A stretch of DNA of 12,894 nucleotides, from positions 1 to 12,894 of the forward strand of contig DUJK01000090.1 in NCBI GenBank assembly GCA_013329925.1, read 5' to 3'. The position numbers and the translations under genes are program-made. This DNA comes from Candidatus Poseidoniaceae archaeon. Lineage in GTDB: Archaea; Thermoplasmatota; Poseidoniia; Poseidoniales; Poseidoniaceae. Under the pieces are notes generated by a model. That model was given only the letters and a program-made list of their open reading frames with translations, had not been told where the DNA came from and searched no databases. This document shows positions 1 through 7,810 of the stretch, piece by piece (the stretch's first letter is position 1; the number at the start of each line of letters is the position of its first letter).

Positions 1-405
1 CGAAAAGATGGTGTCGATGTAACAAGACTCACTCTACTATATCGAAAACCAGGCTATGATTTAGGCGATGTCATTAGGTGGCGGGACAACTTTTGGAGAC
101 CAGCATCTTGGACCAAGGATGGGGCTATTGTTGAGCGAGTAGACCGCCAAGAGCGAACTGGTGCTTCATGGCGTGACTTAGAATCGGCTCAAGTAGTATC
201 GCAAATGGCTGAACATCTAGTTGTGGATTTAATCAATCAGGATGCTTCTGTGGGGGAATTTCTTGACCCAAATACTTGGGTGATGGCTTCAGTAAAATTG
301 CCGTGGGACCATAATGGCCGACAATCAATCAGGATTGCTCGTATTGAAGGTGAATGGATAGCACTACATCACATGGCTATTGATGAAAATGATAGCATAG
401 AGTAA
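1..405 (+). CDS. Hypothetical protein, C-terminal part (cut by left edge)
   Basis: The reading frame is open from the first base of the window to a TAA at 403-405, giving the last 134 residues of a longer protein. The visible part is soluble, with no membrane segment, and is rich in Trp, Arg and Asp (for example VIRWRDNFWRPASW near the start and EFLDPNTW in the middle). It ends in an acidic tail (IDENDSIE). I do not recognise a family. An ATG at 205 could make a 66-residue product, but the same frame stays open for 204 bases upstream with protein-like composition, so that ATG is almost certainly internal. The next gene begins 25 nt later on the same strand, so the two may be co-transcribed. 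Confidence 0.7.
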   Translation, partial: RKDGVDVTRLTLLYRKPGYDLGDVIRWRDNFWRPASWTKDGAIVERVDRQERTGASWRDLESAQVVSQMAEHLVVDLINQDASVGEFLDPNTWVMASVKLPWDHNGRQSIRIARIEGEWIALHHMAIDENDSIE

Positions 406-408
406 AAA

Positions 409-421
409 CTAGAATGTCTAG
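409..421. repeat. Short interrupted palindrome before the isomerase start
   Basis: CTAGA (409-413) and TCTAG (417-421) form a 5-bp dyad around a 3-base centre, ending 9 nt before the ATG at 431. An A-rich stretch (TAAAAAC, 403-409) immediately upstream is about 25 nt from that ATG and could be a weak TATA box for a leaderless transcript. The dyad could be a regulator site, but a 5-bp arm is short enough to arise by chance. Confidence 0.2.
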
Positions 422-430
422 CATTGTTTA

Positions 431-1513
431 ATGGCGGACTTTGACATTAATCAAATCGCATCTACCCTTGATAGCGAAGATATGATTGGTTTTACACGCG
501 CATTTGTTGAAGATATTCGAAAGGGATTAAACGCAGTAAATGTTGACCGATACCCCTGGATTGAAGAAATTGGCAATGGACAATGGCAAGGAGTTCTTGC
601 TTTAGGAATGGGGGGTTCTGCTGCAGGAGGAGACTTCTTATCTAGCATCTGTGATTTGAAAGGATCTATCCCAGTTATCGTCCAACGTGATTACGTCATA
701 CCTGCATGGTGGAATGAACAATGGTTAGTTATCGCAACATCTCATAGCGGTAATACAGAGGAAGCGATTGAGGCGGCAGAAATTGCCCTGAAATCAGGTG
801 CTACAGTAATCGTCATTTCAACCGGTGGAATACTGTCTGGCCTTGCTGAATTACATTACAACTGCTACCTTATTCCATCGATTGGCGGACAACCACCACG
901 CTCAGCATTCGGTCACATATTTGGTCGGCAACTTGCATTGTTTAGATGCTTAGGAATAATACCTAACGATAATGATGATCAGGCTATGTTAACTCGTCTC
1001 CAAGCAGTAGTTGAAGAATATGATTTCATCAATAATCAAGAATCTGACTTATTAGAATTAATAGCATACATGGAAACCCAACCGATTGCCTTACTTGGAC
1101 CGTCTGAACTTAATCCTGCCCTAATCAGATTTAAGAATCAATTGAATGAAAATTCGGCACGATTCGCCCGAATTGGAGTCTATCCCGAAATGAACCACAA
1201 TGAAAGTGTGGCTTGGGGCGGAGTTGGTGACGATGCGGATTTTAATGTCGGTGAAAATGTGATTCTATTCCTAACTTGGAATGGTATGCATTCAAGAGTT
1301 CTTAAGCGATTAGAATGGATGATTGCCCACACTCCAAGTGATATGGCTTGGCGAATTCACGGTGAGGGTGAAACTTTACTGGAAGCCCTGTTACATCTTT
1401 GCATCGTCATGGATTGGTTGAGTATTGCGCTAGGATTAGTCCATGGGAAAGACCCTTCATCAATTGACCCAATAATATCTCTTAAGAAATTCTTGGCTGA
1501 CCAACAAAATTGA
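431..1513 (+). CDS. Bifunctional phosphoglucose/phosphomannose isomerase
   Basis: This cytosolic enzyme interconverts glucose-6-phosphate and fructose-6-phosphate, and mannose-6-phosphate and fructose-6-phosphate, linking central sugar metabolism to mannose supply. The 360 residues show two SIS sugar-isomerase domains. The first has the phosphate-binding loop GMGGSAAGGDF (residues 59-69) and SHSGNTEEAIEA (104-115). QPPRSAFG (154-161) follows. The second carries NENSARFA (239-246) and PEMNHNES (252-259), which match the archaeal PGI/PMI signature with its catalytic Glu (E240) and His (H256). A Lys-containing C-terminal helix (ISLKKFL) is where the family has its catalytic Lys. Length is slightly above the roughly 300-330 residues usual for the family. 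The ATG at 431 follows the previous gene by 25 nt. The gene ends 10 nt from the end of the convergent minus-strand gene. Nearby glycosyltransferases fit a role in making mannose donors. Confidence 0.93.
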   Translation: MADFDINQIASTLDSEDMIGFTRAFVEDIRKGLNAVNVDRYPWIEEIGNGQWQGVLALGMGGSAAGGDFLSSICDLKGSIPVIVQRDYVIPAWWNEQWLVIATSHSGNTEEAIEAAEIALKSGATVIVISTGGILSGLAELHYNCYLIPSIGGQPPRSAFGHIFGRQLALFRCLGIIPNDNDDQAMLTRLQAVVEEYDFINNQESDLLELIAYMETQPIALLGPSELNPALIRFKNQLNENSARFARIGVYPEMNHNESVAWGGVGDDADFNVGENVILFLTWNGMHSRVLKRLEWMIAHTPSDMAWRIHGEGETLLEALLHLCIVMDWLSIALGLVHGKDPSSIDPIISLKKFLADQQN

Positions 1514-1523
1514 TATTACTAGC

Positions 1524-2144
1524 CTAATATACCGGGCCGATAATTAATCTCGGGTCTGGATAAATTTTGAGTGATGCATCCCTATCTGCTAGCTTAACTA
1601 CCCCTGGAAGATCATTGTTCACAGGTTGTTCATAGGAGATCTGTAAGTGAAGATGAGGCGGCCAACCACCATTCTCATTTTCGTTACCGATTGTTGCGAT
1701 TAGTTCACCTTTTTTCACTACGCTGCCAACCTTCACCATGGTCAATGATTCTGTAGACAAATGGCCGTGTAAAACCCAGAATTTTCTTACTGGATTCAGT
1801 TCCATTGAATCAACAGACTTTGGCAATCTTAGTTCATGCTGAGTGATGATAGTTGGCCCGTATGAGCCGGCTTCGGGATTTACGCCAAGGCTGTGCACTA
1901 CACCGTCGGCAAACGCGTAAACATTGGTATGTACTGGCGCACCAATGTCTAATCCAACATGTAAATCACGTTCACCTGAAAATAAGTCTGTAGTATACAT
2001 GCCAGGCCTGTATTCGTCATAGCGACCAATTTGATAATCAAATGGGCATTGCCAGTTGGAGTTTGGCCCTTTGGTAAAATCAAACACCCAATATTCATCG
2101 GGTAGCAAAACTACTGGATGAAACACCGTTTCACTTCCGACCAT
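1524..2144 (-). CDS. Stand-alone M23-family (LytM-like) metallopeptidase domain protein
   Basis: The 206-residue protein has the complete zinc-site pattern of M23 peptidases: HVGLD (H62, D66), LHGHLS (H126/H128) and the HxH motif PPHLHLQI (H164, H166), with GAPVHTNVYAFADGVV and VKKGELIATIG as core beta strands. M23 enzymes usually cut glycine-rich or peptidoglycan peptides outside the cell. Here no signal peptide or membrane segment is visible, so the protein is probably cytoplasmic. ENGGWPPHLHLQI together with the tail LPGVV...YPDPRLIIG closely recalls the M23 domain found in phosphotransferase-M23-class III aminotransferase fusion proteins, so its substrate may be a small molecule or peptide, not a cell wall. 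It is the only minus-strand gene here. It converges on the isomerase and diverges from the membrane protein with only 14 nt between starts. The fold call is firm; the substrate is unknown. Confidence 0.85.
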   Translation of the reverse strand: MVGSETVFHPVVLLPDEYWVFDFTKGPNSNWQCPFDYQIGRYDEYRPGMYTTDLFSGERDLHVGLDIGAPVHTNVYAFADGVVHSLGVNPEAGSYGPTIITQHELRLPKSVDSMELNPVRKFWVLHGHLSTESLTMVKVGSVVKKGELIATIGNENENGGWPPHLHLQISYEQPVNNDLPGVVKLADRDASLKIYPDPRLIIGPVY

Positions 2145-2158
2145 AACTATGCTAACGG

Positions 2159-4534
2159 GTGGATATTTTTGATTCTTGGCCGAAAAGTCAAGACCTAGTT
2201 GTCTTAGGACAATCTATGCTTGTTGCCTACTGTGTCCTGTTGGCAATTAGTATCACTCCGGGATACGCACTATGTAAAGTGCTAGACGGCACTGCGGATA
2301 ATCTGCGAAAAGCAATGCTAAGCCCAGCCTTGGGTTTGCTGCTAATATACGGCACCTGCGGGATTATCTTGCTGTCAGGTCTATGGACTTGGGAACTTGC
2401 TTCAGCAGGTATTTTACTGCTGAATACCTTAGCGATTGCTCATCTCAAAAGACGAGTTAATGTCGATATGGGTTTGACAAAATGGCAAAAACTTGAAGCA
2501 GCAATGCACGGGGTAATTTTACCAAGCGACGATCAAGAAATCACCGATGAAGTTAACACGCAACAATGGTTTCAATCGCATCGGTCAAATCATAGTTATA
2601 TCATTGGTGCAATCTTGGTAATTAGCATAGCTATACTGCCATTAATCCAAGAATTACCCTTTGGCGTAGATTGGATTGGTTTTGCAGTCCTAGCAGGACA
2701 AATTGCCGAAAATGGTAGTTTGATATTAACTGGAACAAATGAAGGATTTTGGACTTATCCTCCGGCGTTTCCAGCATTGGCTGGATGGCTTCAAGAAACG
2801 GTTGGAATTGACTCGGGTACTGCAGTATTCCATTTAGGGCACTATACACTGGCAATACTGATATTAGGTCTTGCTGGAGCAATGGACCATCATGGTTCTG
2901 GAGGACAGTTCTTTATTGCTGTAGCACTTGGTTTTGGCCTGTTTGCCAAGACTTATGATTCCGGATTTCCAACAGTAGCCAGCCAGTTAGGGCTTGTAGT
3001 CGGCCTATTGGTGTTACTTAGACCATCCTCTAACCGCGGAACACATCACACTAGAGGATTTATCATTGCAGTTTCTTGTGTTGCACTTATTCACCCCACT
3101 GGAGCAATATATCTAGGAATTTTAATGGCTGCCCACATAATAATTGGCCTCAGTTTGCGAGCAGAATATGGCGAAAACATCCAAAGATTATTGTTTGCTT
3201 GTTCAATATTATTGACCATTGCAGTGGCTATTTCCATTGTGTTATTGGCGCCAAGGATGCTAGATGAGGCTGTTTTTGCCGAATATGGATGGCAAGGTGG
3301 CAAACCATTACTGACCTACAATGGATTATTACTAGCATTTGCTACCATTGCTGGATTTAAGTTACGCCGGACAGTTGAAGGCCGATTACTTATCTTGTGT
3401 ACTGCCATGCTGTGGGTGTTAAGTTCAATACACATAATTGAAGGATTACAAAGTATTCCTGTACTCTCTCTGTTATCCTACACCTTGTATTCTATGGGAT
3501 TGCACGCTTTCCATGTACCACTTGCCGCACTAGTTGCTCTATGGATTAGCCCTTCAACAGTGTTGACCGGTTTAGATGAAGAAGTGGGATTATTATCTAT
3601 AGGCTGGGACCCAACCATCAAACAGAATATCGCAAAAGTACTCAGTGCATCAGTGTTAGTTGGAATACTTTTAGCCAATACTATAGTCATTCAAATCTCT
3701 CAGCATGAGGAATTAAGACCGATTACTAATGGAGATCTGACTCTGCGAGAGTACTTAGAAAAATTACCCAGTGGCAGCATAGTTTACACTGAAAATAATC
3801 ATTGGGGGCATTTCTATGACACCCCAGCAAATATTGCTACAACCAGCATACCAACGCTAGGTTTAGTTAATGTGGAGTCAACAATTCATCCTCTAGCTAC
3901 CTCGGGCATTTTACATGACAACATCACTAAAATCCAGCAATTAGGAATTGATTACGCAATAAGTTCACCAATCGGCACAATTGGTTGGAAACTAGCCCAG
4001 TCCAGATATTGGAGCGTACTAGAAGAAGCGGATGGCAGTAGATTATGGCAATTTAATCTTGCAGGAGATTCCAAGCAAGCGATGCTTGCTCCGGTAATCG
4101 ATGAGTCTTGCCAGGATGGGTGTGAAATGCGAGTAGATCCTTGGCGCAATCATCGTTTCAACACAATTTCTAACATGAACCCAGATTATCGAGCATTTAT
4201 TGAAGAGGGTTCAGATACCTCAATATCATTTGAGTTGCCTAGGACTGCTTTTATCAATTCAAATGCTTGCTTATTTTTTGAGTCGGTTGGTAGCATAGAC
4301 TCTTTTGCATTAGATTTACCATCAAATAGCATCACCATTGATGCCTCAAAATCTGGATGGCATAGTGAATGTTTCATGATTAACCAAACAACAAATCAGT
4401 TGACGATGCAAATAGAATGGGATAGCGATACTGATTCAAGTTCATGGATAAATCCAACCGGCCTATCTGGACGTGGTGACAGAGTATTTGACGTAACTGG
4501 AATTAGAATTCATTGGATAGAAATAGACATTTAA
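2159..4534 (+). CDS. Large polytopic membrane protein, possible GT-C-like glycosyltransferase
   Basis: The 791-residue protein has roughly 12-14 predicted hydrophobic helices between residues 12 and 512 (for example 12-34, 53-73, 147-165, 299-332, 343-363, 435-462, 494-512) and then a soluble C-terminal region of about 280 residues. A loop after the fourth helix contains GVDWIGF (D171) followed by an aromatic/Pro-rich stretch (FWTYPPAFPAL, 197-207). An acidic residue in an early extracytoplasmic loop and such a loop are typical of GT-C enzymes that use lipid-linked sugars. The DPM1-like transferase just downstream supports this, but I see no decisive family motif. The C-terminal part is rich in Ser, Thr and Trp and may be an extracytoplasmic domain. 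The GTG at 2159 opens the frame; an in-frame ATG at 2216 (residue 20) is an alternative that would leave more promoter room next to the divergent gene. A transporter-like or other membrane role is not excluded. Confidence 0.8.
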   Translation: MDIFDSWPKSQDLVVLGQSMLVAYCVLLAISITPGYALCKVLDGTADNLRKAMLSPALGLLLIYGTCGIILLSGLWTWELASAGILLLNTLAIAHLKRRVNVDMGLTKWQKLEAAMHGVILPSDDQEITDEVNTQQWFQSHRSNHSYIIGAILVISIAILPLIQELPFGVDWIGFAVLAGQIAENGSLILTGTNEGFWTYPPAFPALAGWLQETVGIDSGTAVFHLGHYTLAILILGLAGAMDHHGSGGQFFIAVALGFGLFAKTYDSGFPTVASQLGLVVGLLVLLRPSSNRGTHHTRGFIIAVSCVALIHPTGAIYLGILMAAHIIIGLSLRAEYGENIQRLLFACSILLTIAVAISIVLLAPRMLDEAVFAEYGWQGGKPLLTYNGLLLAFATIAGFKLRRTVEGRLLILCTAMLWVLSSIHIIEGLQSIPVLSLLSYTLYSMGLHAFHVPLAALVALWISPSTVLTGLDEEVGLLSIGWDPTIKQNIAKVLSASVLVGILLANTIVIQISQHEELRPITNGDLTLREYLEKLPSGSIVYTENNHWGHFYDTPANIATTSIPTLGLVNVESTIHPLATSGILHDNITKIQQLGIDYAISSPIGTIGWKLAQSRYWSVLEEADGSRLWQFNLAGDSKQAMLAPVIDESCQDGCEMRVDPWRNHRFNTISNMNPDYRAFIEEGSDTSISFELPRTAFINSNACLFFESVGSIDSFALDLPSNSITIDASKSGWHSECFMINQTTNQLTMQIEWDSDTDSSSWINPTGLSGRGDRVFDVTGIRIHWIEIDI

Positions 4535-4584
4535 CCCCTAAAACCGACGAAGGCATCAAAACTAAGTTGGCGGTCTCAAGACTG

Positions 4585-5319
4585 ATGAAGAGTCTTGTAG
4601 TCATGCTTCCTACTTTAGATGAGGAGCAGGGGCTACGTAACGTGCTGCCTGAAATACCAACCAAAAAATTAGCTCATATGGGTTGGAACATCAACATCTG
4701 GGTTGTTGACGGAGGAAGTGAGGATGAAACTATTGCGATTGCTAGAGAGCATGGGTGTGAAGTGGTCAAGCAAGCAGGTACTGGAAAGGGCGCGGCGATG
4801 CGTACAGGTTTCACTAAATTTCTCTCCTCAAAGCACGATGCCCTGGTAATGCTGGATGCAGATGGGACCTATGATGCTGGGGAAATTACCAATCTACTCG
4901 CCTTACTTGAATCAAATGATGTAGTTATCGGGGACCGACTTAAAGGTCATATCGAGCCAAATGCAATGACTAAATTGAATTATTTTGGCAATCATATGCT
5001 CACTTGGATCGCTTCTGGATTGTATGGCGTTCCCGCTAATGATCTTTGCACCGGTTACTGGGCATTTTCAAAAAAAGCCATCGCATCATTGAAATTAAAT
5101 TCAATGCGTTTTGAAATAGAGGCTGAAATGTTTGCATCATGCGTCAAAGAGGAGTTGATTCTCGGAGCAATTCCAATTACTTACCGGGCAAGGCTTGGCG
5201 AAGCAAAATTAGGGTCTGTAGTGGATGGATGGGCTATTTTCAAAAAATTGCTTATTCGTCGAATCTTTGGTGACCCTATTGAAGTTGTAACCGGCAAAGG
5301 CAATCTCGACATGAACTAA
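4585..5319 (+). CDS. Family 2 glycosyltransferase, dolichyl-phosphate hexose synthase-like
   Basis: This is a GT-A fold enzyme of the DPM1/AglD type, likely to transfer mannose or glucose from a nucleotide sugar to dolichyl phosphate at the inner face of the membrane. In the 244-residue product the order is LPTLDEEQGL (8-17), VVDGGSEDET (40-49), the donor-binding GTGKGAAMR (65-73), the metal-binding DAD of LDADGTYD (90-97), IGDRL (115-119), DLCTGYWAFS (153-162), FEIEAEM (176-182) and YRARLGEAKLG (200-210). There are no membrane helices, so it would resemble soluble or peripheral DPM1. The frame opens at a TTG at 4513 that overlaps the preceding gene by 22 nt, but the family homology begins at MKSLVVMLPT, so I chose the ATG at 4585. 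It lies 50 nt after the membrane protein and probably shares its transcript. Donor sugar and acceptor are inferred. Confidence 0.88.
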   Translation: MKSLVVMLPTLDEEQGLRNVLPEIPTKKLAHMGWNINIWVVDGGSEDETIAIAREHGCEVVKQAGTGKGAAMRTGFTKFLSSKHDALVMLDADGTYDAGEITNLLALLESNDVVIGDRLKGHIEPNAMTKLNYFGNHMLTWIASGLYGVPANDLCTGYWAFSKKAIASLKLNSMRFEIEAEMFASCVKEELILGAIPITYRARLGEAKLGSVVDGWAIFKKLLIRRIFGDPIEVVTGKGNLDMN

Positions 5320-5346
5320 GCAAGGGCTCAAATTTGATGACTAGAA

Positions 5347-5353
5347 GGGTGAG
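5347..5353 (+). promoter_or_regulatory. Shine-Dalgarno-like site before asd
   Basis: GGGTGAG lies 2 nt before the ATG at 5356. Its GGTGA core is complementary to the TCACC near the 3' end of 16S rRNA, though the spacing is short. An AT-rich CAAATTTGA at about 5330-5337 sits where a TATA box for a near-leaderless transcript would be. Both support the ATG at 5356 as the start. Confidence 0.35.
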
Positions 5354-5355
5354 AC

Positions 5356-6411
5356 ATGACCCGTCGTAAATGCTTGGTGTTGGGTGCCGGCGGATTAGTC
5401 GGACAGAGACTACAGCAACGGCTTGTTAATCATCCCATGTTCGAGATTGTCGCAGTTGCTGGCAGCCCCTCATCGGCAGACAAACAACTATCCTCAATTC
5501 CGTGGCGATTAGATGAGATTAGACCGGATTTACCAGAATTGCTTGTCATTGACGCTAATGGCCCAAACTTAACTCAACATTGTCAATCATTAGGTGTTGA
5601 GGTTGCCTTTTCTGGACTCCCCTCCTCAATTGCTTTATCTGTAGAACAGGTTCTTGTAGATGGTGGAATCACAGTATATTCCAACTCAAGTGCTTACCGA
5701 AGAAAGCCGAATATACCAATGATAATACCTGAGATTAATCCTCACCATAATTACTCAAGTAAGCATTATTGTGCAACAAATTGCACATTGATTCCACTTG
5801 CGCTCCCAGTTGCTGCCATTGCTAAATTATCGACTGTTGTTTCTGTTAAAATGCGTAGTGAACAAGCTCTCTCGGGTGCTGGTTGGCAATTATTATTCGA
5901 CCAGCAAGCACTATCTGGAAATGTCAATCCCAACATTGATGGAGAAGCTGACAAAACTTCTGCTGAATTACTCCATGTCCTAGGCAGTATGGAAAACCAA
6001 TTAGTAACTCCAGCCAAATTATCTCTCGATATCAACTGCGAACGAGTCGCACGTCGTGATGGACATCAAGTATTTGTCACACTCAAAACTCAAAAACCAC
6101 TCGAGTTAACTGAAATAATCGACCAATTACAAGACCTAGATATTGGCTATGAACTACCAAGCAAGCCCAGACAAGCGATTCATTTAGTTGACCGAGTAAA
6201 CCCTGATGATCACTTGTGGAGCGATGGGGAAAACTTCTCATCAAAACCAAGCCCCTCTAATGACTTGAAGACTGGTATGGCAATTGTTATTGGAGATTTA
6301 TCAGTTGAAGGTGATACGGTTTCATTCCACGCCTATTCACACAATACGATACGTGGTGCAGCTGGCGGATTGGTATATTTAGCTGAATTTCTACTCACAG
6401 AAAATTCCTAA
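5356..6411 (+). CDS. asd: Aspartate-semialdehyde dehydrogenase
   Basis: It reduces aspartyl-4-phosphate to aspartate-4-semialdehyde with NADPH, the branch-point step to lysine, threonine and methionine. The 351 residues show the Rossmann loop GAGGLVG (10-16), the catalytic cysteine in ATNCTLIP (C143), SGAGW (173-177), EADKTSAELLHVLG (197-210), the catalytic histidine in CERVARRDGHQV (H237), TGMAIVIGDL and the C-terminal HNTIRGAAGG signature. This is the archaeal/fungal-type ASADH family; the usual Asn-Pro-Asn-Cys-Ser context is replaced by Ala-Thr-Asn-Cys-Thr, which is a variant but keeps the nucleophile. Length is normal. The start is the ATG at 5356, 36 nt after the glycosyltransferase stop. 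No aspartokinase or other amino-acid pathway gene is adjacent, so it is not in a visible biosynthetic operon. Confidence 0.95.
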   Translation: MTRRKCLVLGAGGLVGQRLQQRLVNHPMFEIVAVAGSPSSADKQLSSIPWRLDEIRPDLPELLVIDANGPNLTQHCQSLGVEVAFSGLPSSIALSVEQVLVDGGITVYSNSSAYRRKPNIPMIIPEINPHHNYSSKHYCATNCTLIPLALPVAAIAKLSTVVSVKMRSEQALSGAGWQLLFDQQALSGNVNPNIDGEADKTSAELLHVLGSMENQLVTPAKLSLDINCERVARRDGHQVFVTLKTQKPLELTEIIDQLQDLDIGYELPSKPRQAIHLVDRVNPDDHLWSDGENFSSKPSPSNDLKTGMAIVIGDLSVEGDTVSFHAYSHNTIRGAAGGLVYLAEFLLTENS

Positions 6412-6464
6412 TTACAAAACGGTATGCCTAAAGTATTGTTCCTGCTCCATCAACACGGTGCGCT

Positions 6465-7499
6465 ATGGGAATCACTGCATTGATACCAGACATGACCATT
6501 GGCCAACTATATGTTGAGGCTGAATCTCGTTGGGGCGAGATATGGGACGAAAACGCTGCTCGGCTGCTTGTTTTACTGATGTTCCCCCGCAAACACCGAA
6601 AAATCATGGAACTTCATGGTGATATGATTGAACATGGCCAACCGGTGATGACTGTTTTTCATCGCCCTCGAGACGAGGTTAAACTGCTCGAAGAACAGAA
6701 TTTTGATCCTCGCTCTGCTTCTTACCAATTCGTTGACATCGCTAGTTCCGATCTTGGACCTTGGATGCAACAATTAATGTCTCAAGAAAAATGGCTAAGA
6801 AGCACCATCGATGTATTACCTGTACCTTTTTCGATGGGAGTTCCAGCGCAGCGTGGTTTTGAACCGATTAGTATGTTATGCTTTAGACATCCCGATGTAG
6901 ATGCACTTGAACGTTATTACCTACCATTCCCGCCAAAGTCTATTCCGGGCAAATGTTTCGTATCTTTACCAAGGCGACAAGCTGCAGAGTTGGCAAGACA
7001 ACAAGCCGAGGTTCTAGGTGTTGGGCGTCTTGAAAAGAAGGCTAAAATTATCCAGCAAGCAACACCTGTTGAAACACTCCCACCGCAAGTTAAATCCCAA
7101 GATGAGGCATCTTTGGACGCGGTGATGGATAATTTCTCAGACCAAATGCTGGAAGAAATGGCAAGTGAAGTAGAAGAAGTGGTCAATGTAGAATTACCCT
7201 TTGCCCACCAAAAAACCGAGAAAGCGGCTGAACCAATTAAATCAAATGATGAATCTCTTGATGGCCCTCAAAGTCCAATTGAAAACGTTCAAATTCCAGA
7301 AGTTGTTGAGGCTGAACCAGAAATCGAAATGTCTGATGTTGAGATTGAATTCCGTGCTTTGGTTACCGAACTTTTGGAGGCTGGAGTGGAACCTTCTGAC
7401 ATGATGGACGACCCAAGATGGGAAGATATCAGTGAGCGTGCAATGGCAATTGGGTTTGAAACTTGGCCAGTATTCTTGCAACTAACTGCAGTACAGTAA
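6465..7499 (+). CDS. Hypothetical protein with acidic linker
   Basis: The 344-residue protein is not recognised. The first 190 residues look like a compact globular domain with many aromatic residues (MTIGQLYVEAESRWGEIW near the start, then segments rich in Trp, Pro and Arg). Residues about 190-300 are a charged, low-complexity linker with Glu-rich stretches such as EEMASEVEEVV and EAEPEIEMSDVEIE. A short helical C-terminal module follows (FRALVTELLEAGVEP...WEDISERAMAIGFETW). No signal peptide or membrane segment is seen, so it is probably cytoplasmic. The start is taken as the ATG at 6465; an in-frame ATG at 6492 is also possible. It precedes the zinc-ribbon protein and the rRNA methylase at short spacing (38 nt, then 6 nt), which suggests a shared transcript and perhaps an information-processing role, but this is only context. 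Confidence 0.75.
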   Translation: MGITALIPDMTIGQLYVEAESRWGEIWDENAARLLVLLMFPRKHRKIMELHGDMIEHGQPVMTVFHRPRDEVKLLEEQNFDPRSASYQFVDIASSDLGPWMQQLMSQEKWLRSTIDVLPVPFSMGVPAQRGFEPISMLCFRHPDVDALERYYLPFPPKSIPGKCFVSLPRRQAAELARQQAEVLGVGRLEKKAKIIQQATPVETLPPQVKSQDEASLDAVMDNFSDQMLEEMASEVEEVVNVELPFAHQKTEKAAEPIKSNDESLDGPQSPIENVQIPEVVEAEPEIEMSDVEIEFRALVTELLEAGVEPSDMMDDPRWEDISERAMAIGFETWPVFLQLTAVQ

Positions 7500-7511
7500 A
7501 ACGATTGACTC

Positions 7512-7530
7512 AAATATGACGAGAAAGAGG
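7512..7530 (+). promoter_or_regulatory. TATA-like and ribosome-binding sequences before the zinc-ribbon gene
   Basis: AAATATGA at 7512-7519 lies about 25 nt before the ATG at 7538. A purine-rich AAAGAGG ending at 7530 is 7 nt before that ATG. The ribosome-binding spacing fits the ATG at 7538 and is too tight for the out-of-frame ATG at 7533, which decides between two overlapping reading frames. Confidence 0.35.
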
Positions 7531-7537
7531 GAATGAC

Positions 7538-7804
7538 ATGGGCTTTTGTATTAACTGCGGCAATCAGCACCATGATGGTGTTAGATTTTGCCGGTTTTGT
7601 GGAACTGGCCAACCAAGTGAACAATTGTTGGCTAGGCTCAGAGCAGAGGCTGAACAAATACGTTTGCTCAGGATGCAAATGCAACAACAGAACAATCAGC
7701 AAAACGATGCTTATGCCAGATTAGAAGCAATGCGACAACAAGCCGAAGCAGCAGCCCGTCTCAACAATCAACAAAATCAAAATTACCGGCCCCCAAGTTG
7801 GTGA
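7538..7804 (+). CDS. Small zinc-ribbon protein with Gln/Asn-rich helical tail
   Basis: The 88-residue protein begins with a four-cysteine zinc ribbon of the small zinc-ribbon (PF13240-like) type: CINC (residues 4-7) and CRFC (18-21), separated by 10 residues. The rest is a strongly charged, Gln/Asn-rich helix (LLARLRAEAEQIRLLRMQMQ, then QQQNNQQND and QQAEAAARLNNQQNQN) that could be a coiled coil. It ends in PPSW. The protein probably binds a nucleic acid or a protein partner; the specific role is unknown. The same DNA also encodes a 63-residue frame from the ATG at 7533, but the paired CxxC motifs and the spacing of the ribosome-binding sequence favour this frame. The methylase starts 6 nt after its stop, so the two are very likely translated from one message. 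Confidence 0.75.
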   Translation: MGFCINCGNQHHDGVRFCRFCGTGQPSEQLLARLRAEAEQIRLLRMQMQQQNNQQNDAYARLEAMRQQAEAAARLNNQQNQNYRPPSW

Positions 7805-7810
7805 TTTTGG

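Noticed and set aside
4513..4584. TTG-initiated extension of the family 2 glycosyltransferase
   Set aside because: It overlaps the membrane-protein gene by 22 nt and adds 24 residues before the conserved first beta strand; the ATG at 4585 fits the family better.
7289..7702. 137-residue minus-strand frame across the end of the acidic protein and the zinc-ribbon gene
   Set aside because: It overlaps two plus-strand genes antisense, has no recognisable motif, and its Ser-rich composition fits a shadow frame.
7533..7724. 63-residue plus-strand frame overlapping the zinc-ribbon gene
   Set aside because: The ATG at 7533 is too close to the ribosome-binding sequence, and the competing frame has a complete zinc ribbon and is followed directly by the methylase.
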